Below, in pieces: positions 41,641-50,583 of a stretch of 64,000 nt of DNA. Location: NCBI RefSeq assembly GCF_003814875.1, contig NZ_RKQF01000001.1:4340001-4404000 (forward strand). Direction: 5' to 3'. Each line of letters starts with the position of its first letter. Position 1 is the first letter of the stretch. The notes below the pieces were generated by a model. It saw only the letters and a list, made by a program, of their open reading frames with translations, had not been told where the DNA came from and did not search any database. The stretch comes from Streptomyces sp. Ag109_O5-1 (lineage in GTDB: Bacteria; Actinomycetota; Actinomycetes; Streptomycetales; Streptomycetaceae). A program made the translations under genes and the position numbers.

Positions 41641-42972
41641 TCACTCCGGGTCTCCCGTCGGCGCGTGGGCCGAGGCCCGGGTGAGGGTGCGGGTCGCCCG
41701 GATCAGCAGCGCCAGGGCGGCGACGCCGCAGACGACGGCCGGGACGCTGCCCGCACCCCACGCGTCGACCAGGGCGTCGACGGGGACGGCCAGGAAGGCG
41801 CAGCCGGGCAGTCGGCCGGCCAGGACGAGGGCCATGGCTGCCGCTTCGGCCGCGGCGGCCGCGGCGAGGGCCTGGGCGGGGCCCTGGGTGACGTGGTGGA
41901 CGGTGAGGAGGCGGGCGAGCAGCAGAAGGGCGCCGAGGGCGAGGGCCTCCGGGCAGCCGGCCGGTTCGCCCAGGGCGGCGCCGCACAGCGCGAGCAGGGC
42001 CGTGAGGGCGCTCAGGAAGAGGACGAACACGCCGAGCAGCAACGGCTGTACGGCCGCCGTGAACTCCTCCAGGCCCCGGCTGCCCGCCAGCCTGCGGCGG
42101 GCAGCCGCCGTGAGGAGATGGGCGCTCCAGGCCGCGGGGGCGCAGGCCAGAGTGAGGGCGAGGACCGGGGCGACGGTCACCGGCCAGGGGCCGTACGCGG
42201 CGCCCGTCGGGAGACCGTCGGGGCCGCCGTCGGCCACGGTGCGCAGAAGGCCGTTGCCGAAGAGGGCGTAGGCGAGGAGCCAGCAGGTCCACACCCGGGC
42301 GCCGGTGGCGGTGCGCCAGGCGAGTGCGCGGGCCGGGGCCAGGGGGCCTCGGCGCAGGGCCGGGCGTACGGCCAGGGCGACGGCGAGCACGCCGGCGACC
42401 GCCACCAGGAGACGGGGGCGGCCCTCGGTGAGCCGTACGCCGGTCACGACCGCTGCGCAGACGGCGCCCGGAAGGAGCGTGAGCAGCACCCAGTCGGCGC
42501 GTACTCGCGGCGCGGGCGCCGGTTCCGGGCGCGGGCCGGCTTCGCGGGGCACGCGGGCATAGAGCTCCTCGGCGAGCGAGAAGACATCGCGGTGCCGGAA
42601 GCGGACGGCGGCCCGGTCGGTGACGCCGTGCGCTTCGAGACCGGCCGCGATCTCCAGTGGGTCGACGGCCCGTTCGCAGAGCACGCGGTGACGGTGCATG
42701 AGCACCTTCACGGGGTCGGCGCCGCCTCGACGGGGGATGGTTCCACGGCTGTCGGCGGCGGTGTCCTTGACGGCGGCGGCCCGGATCTCCGGAGCGACCC
42801 CGGCCGAGACCGGCGACTCGCCTCGGGAGAAGGGATCACCCGAAGCGTCCTCCTCCGTACCCAGGAGCCATTCCTGCGAGCGCGCGTCCCAGGCGTCCGC
42901 CCCGCCGGGTTGCCCGGGCCGGTCCAGCTCCCCCGGAGCGGCGCCCGTCGCGCCGTCCTCGCCGCCGTTCAC
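41641..42972 (-). CDS. Multi-spanning membrane protein of PelF-linked locus
   Basis: This 443-residue protein has a disordered N-terminus (1-80), then a conserved-looking soluble segment VLMHRHRVLCERAVDPLEIA...GLEAHGVTDRAAVRFRHRDV to about 145, and about nine to ten membrane helices from about 165 to the end. Its GTG start overlaps the stop of the glycosyltransferase gene (GTGA), so it is coupled. By position it may export or help assemble the polysaccharide, in the role PelG or PelE plays in Pel systems, but I cannot show homology by eye. No charged catalytic motif is apparent. Confidence 0.75.
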   Translation of the reverse strand: MNGGEDGATGAAPGELDRPGQPGGADAWDARSQEWLLGTEEDASGDPFSRGESPVSAGVAPEIRAAAVKDTAADSRGTIPRRGGADPVKVLMHRHRVLCERAVDPLEIAAGLEAHGVTDRAAVRFRHRDVFSLAEELYARVPREAGPRPEPAPAPRVRADWVLLTLLPGAVCAAVVTGVRLTEGRPRLLVAVAGVLAVALAVRPALRRGPLAPARALAWRTATGARVWTCWLLAYALFGNGLLRTVADGGPDGLPTGAAYGPWPVTVAPVLALTLACAPAAWSAHLLTAAARRRLAGSRGLEEFTAAVQPLLLGVFVLFLSALTALLALCGAALGEPAGCPEALALGALLLLARLLTVHHVTQGPAQALAAAAAAEAAAMALVLAGRLPGCAFLAVPVDALVDAWGAGSVPAVVCGVAALALLIRATRTLTRASAHAPTGDPE

Positions 42973-44708
42973 AGCGGCCCCTCCGCGGCTGCGAGCGGGG
43001 TGGCCCGCACCGGGGCGGGTCGGTTGGCGGCGGCCGACGCCCACCCGGGTCCGCCGCGCGCGACGACGCGGGCCGTGGGGCCGGTCCAGCGAACGGGAAT
43101 GTGCGCCTCGGCCGGGACGGCGAACGGCAGGGGCTCACCCGCCGCGGAGAGGACGACCCGGCGCACCGGGCAGTGCGAGACGATCTCCAGGTAAATGCCG
43201 TGAAATGCCGTGATGTTCTGCTCGATGGTGAACAGTTCGAGCGCTCGGGCGCGCGCGGCGGCTCCGAGGCGCTCACGGCGCTCGGGATCGCGCAGCAGGG
43301 CGACGCACGCCTCCGCGAGCGCCCGCGGGTTGCGCGGGGGTACGACGAGACCGGTGCCGCCGATGGCCTCCACCACGGCGCCGACGTCCGTGGAGACGGT
43401 CGCGCGGCCGCAGAACATCGCCTCCACGAGGCCGACCGGGAAACCCTCGACGACGCTGGAGAGGACGACGACCGCGCCGGACGCGTAGGCGTGGGCGAGG
43501 GTCGGCGCCTCGGGGCCCCCGATCTCCTCGAAGGCGACCGGGTTGTCGCCGACGGCGTGCACGCCCTCGGCCTCGTCGGGGAAGAGCTGCGCGGCGAGCG
43601 CCTTGCAGTGGCCCAGATAGGCCTCGCCCTCCGGCCCGGCCGGGGCACCCAGGACCCGCAGCCGTGCCTTGGGGGCCTCCCTGCGGACCTCCGCGAAGGC
43701 GTGCAGCAGCGACACCAGGTCCTTGGACGGCTCGATCCGGCCGACCCACACGAGCGTGTCCGGGTCGGCGCGGTCCGGGGCCTCGCCGACCTCGGTGAAG
43801 CGGGAGGCCTCCATGCCGGGGTGGACGGTACGGATACGGGCGCGGTCGGCGCCGCAGCGCTCCTGCCAGCGGCGGGCGTGCGCGTTGCCGGGGGTGATGA
43901 TCGCGGCGCGGCCGTAGACCTCGGCGGTGAGCCGGCCGTGGAAGGCGGCGAGCAGCGCGCGAACGACCGGGGTGGCCGTGTCCGGGCCGGAGGCGAGGTA
44001 GTGCGAGCGCAGTGGCACGCCGTACTCGGTGACCAGGAGCGGCACGTCGGAGAAGTGGCGGGCGAGAAGGCCGGGCAGGGCGGCCGTGCCGCCGGCGGTG
44101 GCGTGGCAGAGGTCGGCTGCGCCCAGGCCGTCGTCGCCGTACCAGTCGAGGGAGAGCGGGCGCAGGGCGCGTTCGAGGTGTGCGGCCACCGCGAGGAGGT
44201 CTGGCACGCGCGCCTCGCGCGCCGTCCCGAGTGCGCCGGGTGCGCGACAGGCGCGCTCCAGCGTGCGTACGGCGGTGTCGGAGCGGAGTGCGCCGACCAG
44301 TCCGCCCTCGTCACGGGCGAGTTCGGCGAGCCCGTAGAGCGCGCTGCCGAAACGGTCCGCCATATGACCGGGCTCGGCTCCGGAGCCGTCCGGGCCGTCT
44401 GCGCCGTCCGCGGCCGGGCCGGCGCACAGCACCCCTGCCAGCTCTCCGTAGCTCTCGACGAAGCGCCGGCGTGCGCGCCGCCCGTACGCGGCCCCGTCCT
44501 CCTCGGCGGTCCACAAGGGAGCCGTGCGCACCCGGCTGACGTGCGGCGGCAGTTCCAGCCGGCCTTCGTCCTCCTGGCGCCTGCTGCGGCTGAGCGCGTA
44601 GATGTCGAACTCGTGCCGCCCGAGCCCGCGCACGAGCCGGTCGCACCAGAGTCTGGCGTCACCGCTCACATACGGATAGCCACCCTCCGTAAGCAGTCCG
44701 ATGCGCAC
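42969..44708 (-). CDS. PelF-like family 4 glycosyltransferase
   Basis: This 579-residue protein begins RIGLLTEGGYPYVSGDARLW, a close match to the N-terminus of PelF-type GT4 enzymes (DUF3492). The C-terminal Rossmann half shows VWVGRIEPSKDLVSLLHAFA (donor binding), SSVVEGFPVGLVEAMFCGR (the E-x7-E motif of GT4) and DVGAVVEAIGGTGLVVPPRN. PelF uses UDP-GlcNAc/GalNAc to build the Pel polysaccharide at the inner face of the membrane. GTG 44708 gives the natural N-terminus (MRIGLLTEGG). A 50-residue extra tail after the GT fold is unusual. It heads an operon with the membrane, epimerase and spherulin genes. Confidence 0.88.
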   Translation of the reverse strand: MRIGLLTEGGYPYVSGDARLWCDRLVRGLGRHEFDIYALSRSRRQEDEGRLELPPHVSRVRTAPLWTAEEDGAAYGRRARRRFVESYGELAGVLCAGPAADGADGPDGSGAEPGHMADRFGSALYGLAELARDEGGLVGALRSDTAVRTLERACRAPGALGTAREARVPDLLAVAAHLERALRPLSLDWYGDDGLGAADLCHATAGGTAALPGLLARHFSDVPLLVTEYGVPLRSHYLASGPDTATPVVRALLAAFHGRLTAEVYGRAAIITPGNAHARRWQERCGADRARIRTVHPGMEASRFTEVGEAPDRADPDTLVWVGRIEPSKDLVSLLHAFAEVRREAPKARLRVLGAPAGPEGEAYLGHCKALAAQLFPDEAEGVHAVGDNPVAFEEIGGPEAPTLAHAYASGAVVVLSSVVEGFPVGLVEAMFCGRATVSTDVGAVVEAIGGTGLVVPPRNPRALAEACVALLRDPERRERLGAAARARALELFTIEQNITAFHGIYLEIVSHCPVRRVVLSAAGEPLPFAVPAEAHIPVRWTGPTARVVARGGPGWASAAANRPAPVRATPLAAAEGPL

Positions 44709-44902
44709 GTGTGCACCCCCGATCGATCTCCCGTATGGGGAGCCGCCGTCGGCTTGGCGGCTCGCAGCGGGACGAACGTATGCGGACAAGGCGGTGGCGC
44801 GACGGACGGTTGTCCATCGCGCCACCAAAAGGGGTGAACGGTCGTAACTTTCCCGTGCGGGTCGCGTTCGGTCGCGCTAGGCCACCGAACGGCGGCGGAA
44901 GG

Positions 44903-46495
44903 TCACGCCGACGCCAGTTCCCGCCGTACCGCCCGCCGCCGGGCCGCGGCCTCGGGATCGAGGGCGGGTACGGCGGCCAGGAGCTGCCTGGTGTACGGGT
45001 CCTGGGGGTTGTCGTACACCTCGTCGGCGGGCCCGGTCTCGACGACCCGCCCGTGCCGCATGACCGCGACCCGGTCGCTGACCTGGCGGACGACGGCGAG
45101 GTCGTGGGCGACGAAGACCAGGGCGAGCCCGAGTTCGCGCTGCAGTTCGCCGAGCAGGGCGACGACCTGGGCCTGGGTGGTGACGTCCAACGCCGAGACC
45201 GGCTCGTCGCAGACGATGACGCGCGGGTCGGCCGCGAGCGCCCGCGCGATGCCCACGCGCTGGCGCTGGCCACCGCTGAACTCGTGCGGATAACGGTCGT
45301 AGTGCGCCCCTTCGAGCCCCACGCGCTCCAGTAGTTCGATCACGCGCCCCCGGATACGCCCCTCATCGTGTTCGCCACGCGCGCGAAGCGGGTCGGCTAT
45401 CGACTCGCCCACGCTGCGGCGCGGGTTGAGGGAGGAGACCGGGTCCTGGAAGACCATCTGCACGGTCGGCCGCACGCCCACGCGCGCGTGCCCCTCGTAA
45501 CGGACCTCCCCCGCCGTCGGCTCCAGCAGTCCGACCAGCATCCGGCCGAGCGTGGTCTTGCCGCTCCCGCTCTCGCCGACGATGCCGAGGGTCTCGCCGC
45601 GGCGGACGGTCAGCGACACGTCGTCCACAGCCGCGAACGCCCGTTTCCCACGCCCGAACTCGCGCCGCAGGCCGGTCGCCTCCAGGACGACCTCGTCGGA
45701 GGCCGCCGAGGGCGCGCGGGCCGCGTCCACGCGCGGGACCGCGGAGAGCAGTTCGCGGGTGTACGGCTGCGCCGGCGCCCCGAGCACGGCGGCGACCGGC
45801 CCCTGCTCGACCTCGCGTCCGTGCCGCATGACGAGCACCTGGTCGACGCTCTCGGCGGCGACGCCCACGTCATGGGTGACGAGCAGCAGGCCCATACCGG
45901 TCTCCTCGCGCAGCGTGTGCAGCAGGTCGAGGATCTGGGCCTGGACGGTCACGTCGAGGGCGGTGGTGGGCTCGTCGGCGATCAGCAGGTCGGGTTCGCA
46001 GGCGAGTGCCATGGCGATCAGCGCGCGCTGGCGCATGCCGCCGCTGAACTCGTGCGGACGGGACCGGGACCGGCGCGGGGCGTCCGGGATGCCGACCCGG
46101 TCCAGGACCTCCACCGCACGCGCGCGTGCGGCTCGTCGTGACCCGCGCGTGTGGACGCGGTGGACCTCGGCGATCTGGTCGCCGATCGCGTAGTACGGGT
46201 CGAGTGACGACAGCGGGTCCTGGAAGACCATGGCCGCCTTCGCGCCGCGCAGCCGCCGCAGTTCGCCGTCGGAGGCGGCCTGTACGTCGATGCCGGCGAC
46301 GTCGATCGAACCGCCGACCCGCGCGCCCGTGCCGTGATGCAGGCCCAGCAGGGCCGAGGCGACCGTGGACTTGCCGGAGCCGGACTCGCCGACCAGGGCG
46401 AGGGCCGCGCCCCGCTCCAGCCGGAAGGAGAGCCCGTCGACGGCCCGCAGGGCGCCGAACTCGACGGTCAGGTCGGTGACTTGGACGAGACTCAC
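44903..46495 (-). CDS. Peptide ABC transporter, fused double ATPase
   Basis: This 530-residue protein has two complete ABC ATPase modules, equivalent to DppD and DppF joined. Module 1: GESGSGKSTVASALL, signature FSGGMRQRA, LLIADEPTTALD. Module 2: GESGSGKTTLGRML, signature FSGGQRQRV, VIVCDEPVSALD. Each ends with the oligopeptide transporter extension (PYTRELLSAVP, PYTRQLLAAVP). It energises uptake of peptides or similar solutes through the two permeases encoded upstream. GTG 46495 overlaps the permease stop (GTGA), so the genes are coupled. Confidence 0.93.
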   Translation of the reverse strand: MSLVQVTDLTVEFGALRAVDGLSFRLERGAALALVGESGSGKSTVASALLGLHHGTGARVGGSIDVAGIDVQAASDGELRRLRGAKAAMVFQDPLSSLDPYYAIGDQIAEVHRVHTRGSRRAARARAVEVLDRVGIPDAPRRSRSRPHEFSGGMRQRALIAMALACEPDLLIADEPTTALDVTVQAQILDLLHTLREETGMGLLLVTHDVGVAAESVDQVLVMRHGREVEQGPVAAVLGAPAQPYTRELLSAVPRVDAARAPSAASDEVVLEATGLRREFGRGKRAFAAVDDVSLTVRRGETLGIVGESGSGKTTLGRMLVGLLEPTAGEVRYEGHARVGVRPTVQMVFQDPVSSLNPRRSVGESIADPLRARGEHDEGRIRGRVIELLERVGLEGAHYDRYPHEFSGGQRQRVGIARALAADPRVIVCDEPVSALDVTTQAQVVALLGELQRELGLALVFVAHDLAVVRQVSDRVAVMRHGRVVETGPADEVYDNPQDPYTRQLLAAVPALDPEAAARRRAVRRELASA

Positions 46496-47490
46496 GTCAG
46501 TACCACCCGTCGGTCGGCCACCGCGTACAGCACGTCCGCGACGGCGTTGGCGAGGACCACGAAGAAGCCGATGACCAGGACCATGCCCACGACGACGGGC
46601 AGGTCGACCACGCTGACGGCGTGGACGAGTTCCTGGCCGAGGCCGGGCAGTCCGAACAGCGACTCGGTGAGCACGGCGCCGCCGACGGCCGAGCCGAAGT
46701 TGTTGGCGTTCAGCGCGATGACCGGTGCGAACGCCCCGCGCAGGGCGTGCCGCCCGACGATCGAACGCTCGCTCACCCCGTACGCGCGGAAGGTGCGGAT
46801 GTGGTCCTCCGCCAGCGTCTCCAGCATCGACGAGCGGGTCATCCGGGCGAACGCGGCGGACTCGATGAGGGCGAGGGAGAGCCAGGGCAGCAGCAGGTTC
46901 CATGCCCACTGTTCGGGGTCGTCGGTGAGCTTCACGTACTGCGGGAAGGGCAGGAGTTGCAGTTCGCCGCAGACGACGATCATCAGGACCAGGCCGATGA
47001 CGAAGACCGGCGTGGCCCAGCCCGCCAGCGTGAGGCCGGTCAGCACCCGCTCGGTGAGCCGGCCGCGCCGCCAGACGGATAGCACGCCTGTGCCGACGCC
47101 CAGGAGCAGCCACAGCACCATCGCGCCGAACACCAGCGAGAGGCTGACCGGAAGCCTGGTCAGGATGATGCTCAGGACCTGCTGGTCGGTCTGGTAGGAG
47201 AGGCCGAGGCAGGGCGCCGAGCAGTGTTCCACGGAGGTGCCGGTGGAGTAGTCCTGGCCGGCGACCAGGCCCTGGAGGAAGTGCCAGTAACGCACGTACA
47301 GGGGGTCGTCGAGGTGCAGCTGCTGCGCCACCTGGTGCACCTGTTCCGGGGAACAGCGCGGGCCGCAGGTGATCTGGGCGACGTTGCCCGGGGTGACGTA
47401 GAAGACGACGTAGACGATCACCGAGATGGCGAGCAGGGTCGCCAGGGTGCCGATGCTGCGGCGCAGCAGGAAGCCGCCGAAGCCGTTCAC
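46492..47490 (-). CDS. Peptide ABC transporter permease, DppB type
   Basis: This 332-residue permease has six membrane helices. The first is at residues 10-33 (LLRRSIGTLATLLAISVIVY) and a large external loop follows. The EAA loop that contacts the ATPase is FRAYGVSERSIVGRHALRGA. A cysteine-containing external loop (ITCGPRCSPEQ, EHCSAPCLG) is a little unusual. GTG 47490 follows AGGA and overlaps the second permease stop by four bases. Confidence 0.92.
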   Translation of the reverse strand: MNGFGGFLLRRSIGTLATLLAISVIVYVVFYVTPGNVAQITCGPRCSPEQVHQVAQQLHLDDPLYVRYWHFLQGLVAGQDYSTGTSVEHCSAPCLGLSYQTDQQVLSIILTRLPVSLSLVFGAMVLWLLLGVGTGVLSVWRRGRLTERVLTGLTLAGWATPVFVIGLVLMIVVCGELQLLPFPQYVKLTDDPEQWAWNLLLPWLSLALIESAAFARMTRSSMLETLAEDHIRTFRAYGVSERSIVGRHALRGAFAPVIALNANNFGSAVGGAVLTESLFGLPGLGQELVHAVSVVDLPVVVGMVLVIGFFVVLANAVADVLYAVADRRVVLT

Positions 47491-48545
47491 GCGGATTCCT
47501 CCTTTGCCGAGGCCGACGACGCCGACGCCGACGACGCTGCCGCCGTCGTCGCGTTCGCCGTCGTCGCGGCCTCGCGCCTGCGGCCGGTGCCGACGCCGAG
47601 CCGGGAGGCGGCGCGCGGGTCCAGGGCGGTGCGGACGCCGTCGCCGAGGACGGTCAACGCGAGGACGGTCACGAACAGCGCACCGGCCGGCAGCAGCAGG
47701 TACTGCGGGGCCGCCTGGTACCAGACGTCGGCGGCGGTGAGCATCTGGCCCCAGGAGGGCGTCGGCGGCTTCACCCCGATGCCGAGGAAGGACAGGGCGG
47801 CCTCGGCGCTGATGTTGACCGGGATGAGGATCGAGGCGTAGGTGATGACCGGTGCGGCCAGGCCGGGCAGCAGTTCGCGGCGGGCGATGCGCCAGGCACC
47901 CCAGCCGCTGAGCCGCGCGGCGGCGACGTAGTCGAGCCCCTTCAGGGTGAGCGTCTGGGCGCGCACGATCTTCGCGATGCTGCCCCAGGAGATGAACCCG
48001 ATGACGAGGGTGACCAGGACGGGCCGGGGAAAACTCTGCGGCACGATCGCGAGCAGCGCCAGCGACATGACCATCAGAGGCAGCGCGACGAAGATGTCCG
48101 TGATCCTGCTCAACAGTTGATCGGTCCATCTGCCGCCGAGCGCGGCCGCCACCCCGACGAGCAGCCCGAGGAGGACCTGGATCACGGTCGCCGAGAACGC
48201 GACGCCCAGGGAGACCCGGGCGCCGTACACGAGCCGCGCGAACAGATCACGCCCCGTCTGCGGTTCCACGCCCAGCCAGTGGTGGCCGGAGATGCCTCCC
48301 AGGGAGCCGGTCGGCACGCCGCCGCGCGCGGAGTCGATGAGCGACGGGTGGTAGGTGGTCGGGTCCTGGCCCTCAAGGGCGGTGAGCAGGGGGGCGGCGA
48401 GCGCGACCAGGACGAGCAGCGCGACGATTCCCGCCGCGACGGTGGCGGCCCGCTGCGTACGCAGCCGCCGCCAGAACTGACGAGCCCCCGAAGCCCCCGA
48501 GGCGGATGCCTCGGGGGCCCGGGTGGCGACAAGTGCCTCGCTCAC
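47487..48545 (-). CDS. Peptide ABC transporter permease, DppC type
   Basis: This 352-residue permease starts with a cytoplasmic segment and one membrane helix (39-57), then the DppC-type domain with HHWLGVEPQTGRDLFARLVYG, five further helices and the EAA loop AARLSGWGAWRIARRELLPG. The C-terminus is an Ala/Ser/Thr-rich tail. GTG 48545 is 4 nt downstream of the binding-protein stop. Its end overlaps the next permease start (GTGA). Confidence 0.92.
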   Translation of the reverse strand: MSEALVATRAPEASASGASGARQFWRRLRTQRAATVAAGIVALLVLVALAAPLLTALEGQDPTTYHPSLIDSARGGVPTGSLGGISGHHWLGVEPQTGRDLFARLVYGARVSLGVAFSATVIQVLLGLLVGVAAALGGRWTDQLLSRITDIFVALPLMVMSLALLAIVPQSFPRPVLVTLVIGFISWGSIAKIVRAQTLTLKGLDYVAAARLSGWGAWRIARRELLPGLAAPVITYASILIPVNISAEAALSFLGIGVKPPTPSWGQMLTAADVWYQAAPQYLLLPAGALFVTVLALTVLGDGVRTALDPRAASRLGVGTGRRREAATTANATTAAASSASASSASAKEESA

Positions 48546-48549
48546 GGCG

Positions 48550-50268
48550 CTACTTCACCGCGACCTGGGAGATGTCCAGGACACCGGTCCAGTCGCTGAT
48601 CACGACGTTCCTGATGTCCTTGCCGACCAGCCGCTTGTAGACGGGGTGGAACAGCGGCACGGTCAGCGCCTGCGCGCCGATCTTCTTGTCCAGTGCACCC
48701 CACCGCTTGGCGGCCGCGTCAAGATCGGTCAACTTGTTGATCGCGTCAATCTCGGCGTTGACCGAAGCATCGTTGAGCTGGGAAGCGTTGAAGTTCGCGC
48801 CGTCCTTGACGATCTGCCGGCCGTCGAAGATCGGGGCGAGGAAGGGACCGCCGGACGGCCAGTCGGCACCCCACGCGGCGAGGAAGAAGCCCGGCTCGGT
48901 CTTCACGCTGTGGACCGTGTCGGAGTAGTTGTTGTCCTCAAGGCCCTGGAGCTTGACCGTGATGCCGGCCTTCTTCAGCGCGTCCTGGATCGCGGTCGCG
49001 ATCTCGGGGCTCGTCTTGAAGTTCTGGGCGTTGTCGTGGGTCAGCGTGACCGTCAGCCCGTTCGGGTAACCGGCCTCCTTCAGCAGCTCCTTGGCCTTGG
49101 CCGCGTTGCCGGTGTCACCCGCCGGGAACTGGTCGTAGGGCGTGTAGCCGAAGGACTTCTGGTTCGGCAGGAAGGTGGTCGCGGGCTCGGCGAGGGCGCT
49201 GCCGCCCGCCGCGTTGATCACGGACGACCGGTCGACGGCGTACGAGATCGCCTCGCGCACCTTGGGGTTGTCGAACGGCTTGACCTTCGGGTTGAAGGCT
49301 ATGTAGTTCGTGTAGCCGAAGTGGCCGGTGCCGACACGCGCGGCGAGTTCCTTGTCGCCGGTCACCTTGGCGAGTTCGGCCGGACCGAGGTTGGTGTCCG
49401 TCGTCACGGCGGCCGCGTCCGTCCCCTGGGACGCCGACAGCCGCTGGTTGATCACGGACGAGTCGAGGCCGGACTGCACGTCGATCTTGTCCGGGTACGC
49501 CTTGCGCTGGTCGTCGACGGCCGCGGACCAGTACTTGTTGCGCTCCAGGACCAGGTGCTCACCGTCGTTCTCGTTCTTCACGACCTTGTAGGGGCCGGAC
49601 GAGACCGGGTGCTCCTCGTACTTCGTGCCCGTGTCCTTGGCCTGTGGGACGGGCGTGAACTGCGTCTGCGTGGCCAGGAACGGGAACTCGCCCTCGGGCT
49701 TGTTCAAGTGGAAGACGATGGTGCGGTCGTCCGGCGTCTCGATCGCCGAGAGCCCCTTCTTGTCCTTGTACGGCCCCTGGTAGTCGGCGGCACCGACCAG
49801 CCAGTCCCGCAGGTAGGGCGCGCCGCCGGAGAGCTCGGGGGCGAAGGAGCGCTCGATGCCGTACTTGATGTCGGCGGACGTGATCGCGGTCCCGTCCTCG
49901 TACTTGAGGCCCGTCTTCAGCGTGTACGTCCACACGGTCGCGTTCTTGCTGGGGCGCCCGGTGTCGGTGGCCAGGTCGGGGACGACCTTGGTGCCGGCGG
50001 CGCCGTTCGCGCGGTTGCGGGTGGTGAGCGTCCGGAAGACCAGGGAGGGCACGTTGCCGCCGCCCGAGGTGTACAGACGGGCCGGGTCGAAGTCCGTCTG
50101 GGGGTCGGAGTTCAGGACGGTGAGAGTGCCGCCCTTGTGCGGCGCGGAGTCGCCACCGGAGCCGTTGGCATCGTTGTCCTTCGGACCGCAGGCGGCGGCG
50201 CCCGCTGCCACGACCAGGCTGACGGATGCCACGGCCACGCGGCGCGCTGTGGCGGACGGTTGACGCAT
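48550..50268 (-). CDS. Peptide ABC transporter substrate-binding lipoprotein
   Basis: This 572-residue protein is a family 5 solute-binding protein. A lipoprotein signal peptide (VAVASVSLVVAAGAAACGPK) ends at the lipidation cysteine, followed by a Gly/Ser/Asp linker. The fold shows GGTLTVLNSDPQTDFDPARL, TVWTYTLKTGLKYEDGTAIT, VREAISYAVDRSSVINA and LLKEAGYPNGLTVTL, as in peptide-binding DppA/OppA. It captures peptides at the cell surface. It is the first gene of a four-gene transporter operon. About 165 nt upstream lies a 30-aa leader peptide gene with a strong promoter, and a palindrome sits just before the start. Confidence 0.93.
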   Translation of the reverse strand: MRQPSATARRVAVASVSLVVAAGAAACGPKDNDANGSGGDSAPHKGGTLTVLNSDPQTDFDPARLYTSGGGNVPSLVFRTLTTRNRANGAAGTKVVPDLATDTGRPSKNATVWTYTLKTGLKYEDGTAITSADIKYGIERSFAPELSGGAPYLRDWLVGAADYQGPYKDKKGLSAIETPDDRTIVFHLNKPEGEFPFLATQTQFTPVPQAKDTGTKYEEHPVSSGPYKVVKNENDGEHLVLERNKYWSAAVDDQRKAYPDKIDVQSGLDSSVINQRLSASQGTDAAAVTTDTNLGPAELAKVTGDKELAARVGTGHFGYTNYIAFNPKVKPFDNPKVREAISYAVDRSSVINAAGGSALAEPATTFLPNQKSFGYTPYDQFPAGDTGNAAKAKELLKEAGYPNGLTVTLTHDNAQNFKTSPEIATAIQDALKKAGITVKLQGLEDNNYSDTVHSVKTEPGFFLAAWGADWPSGGPFLAPIFDGRQIVKDGANFNASQLNDASVNAEIDAINKLTDLDAAAKRWGALDKKIGAQALTVPLFHPVYKRLVGKDIRNVVISDWTGVLDISQVAVK

Positions 50269-50293
50269 CGGAATGACGACCTCTCGGAAGGCG

Positions 50294-50312
50294 TGTCTCG
50301 ATATATGAGACA
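50294..50312. promoter_or_regulatory. TGTCTC-N7-GAGACA palindrome
   Basis: TGTCTC (50294-50299) and GAGACA (50307-50312) are inverted copies around the AT-rich spacer GATATAT. A further TGAGAC is at 50326-50331. It lies 26-44 bp before the binding-protein start, inside the leader region, and looks like an operator. The regulator is unknown. Confidence 0.5.
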
Positions 50313-50434
50313 GATTGACGAGGAGTGAGACGAAAGTGAACAGACGTCTGCCCGGGCGTCAGGTCGTCGAAAAAAGCCATGACCGAGTCACGGCAGCAGA
50401 AGAAGATCGCGACGCGAACGCCCTGGGGCGAGCG

Positions 50435-50527
50435 TCAGCGACAGTGGATGTCGGCCACGCAGAGCGCGGTCACGCCGATGAGCGCCAGCTCGATGGCGGC
50501 GCGCGAAGAGGCGTGGAGGGACGACAT
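50435..50527 (-). CDS. Leader peptide (30 aa) upstream of ABC operon
   Basis: A 30-codon frame from ATG 50527 to TGA 50435 encodes MSSLHASSRAAIELALIGVT followed by ALCVADIHCR. No ribosome site precedes it, but a promoter with perfect TTGACA and a -10 CATATT ends seven bases before the ATG, so the transcript would be leaderless. Small leaderless peptides with C-terminal cysteines lie ahead of sulfur or nutrient operons in Actinobacteria and act in translation-coupled control. The two cysteines near its end (LCVADIHCR) fit that pattern. It precedes the transporter operon by 166 nt. Confidence 0.7.
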   Translation of the reverse strand: MSSLHASSRAAIELALIGVTALCVADIHCR

Positions 50528-50534
50528 GCCCAGA

Positions 50535-50563
50535 AATATGTATGAACTTTCTGCCCATGTCAA
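50535..50563 (-). promoter_or_regulatory. Strong vegetative promoter of transporter operon
   Basis: On the minus strand TTGACA (50563-50558), 17 nt and CATATT (50540-50535) give a near-consensus housekeeping promoter. The predicted start lies within one or two bases of ATG 50527 of the leader peptide. It is 20 nt past the end of the DUF3152 gene. Confidence 0.8.
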
Positions 50564-50583
50564 TGTGACGTATGCGCCACCTG

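Noticed and set aside
48523..50328. 601-codon plus-strand frame over the binding-protein gene
   Set aside because: It is an antisense shadow, rich in Arg, Gly, Val and Leu with no domain, while the minus strand encodes a clear solute-binding lipoprotein.
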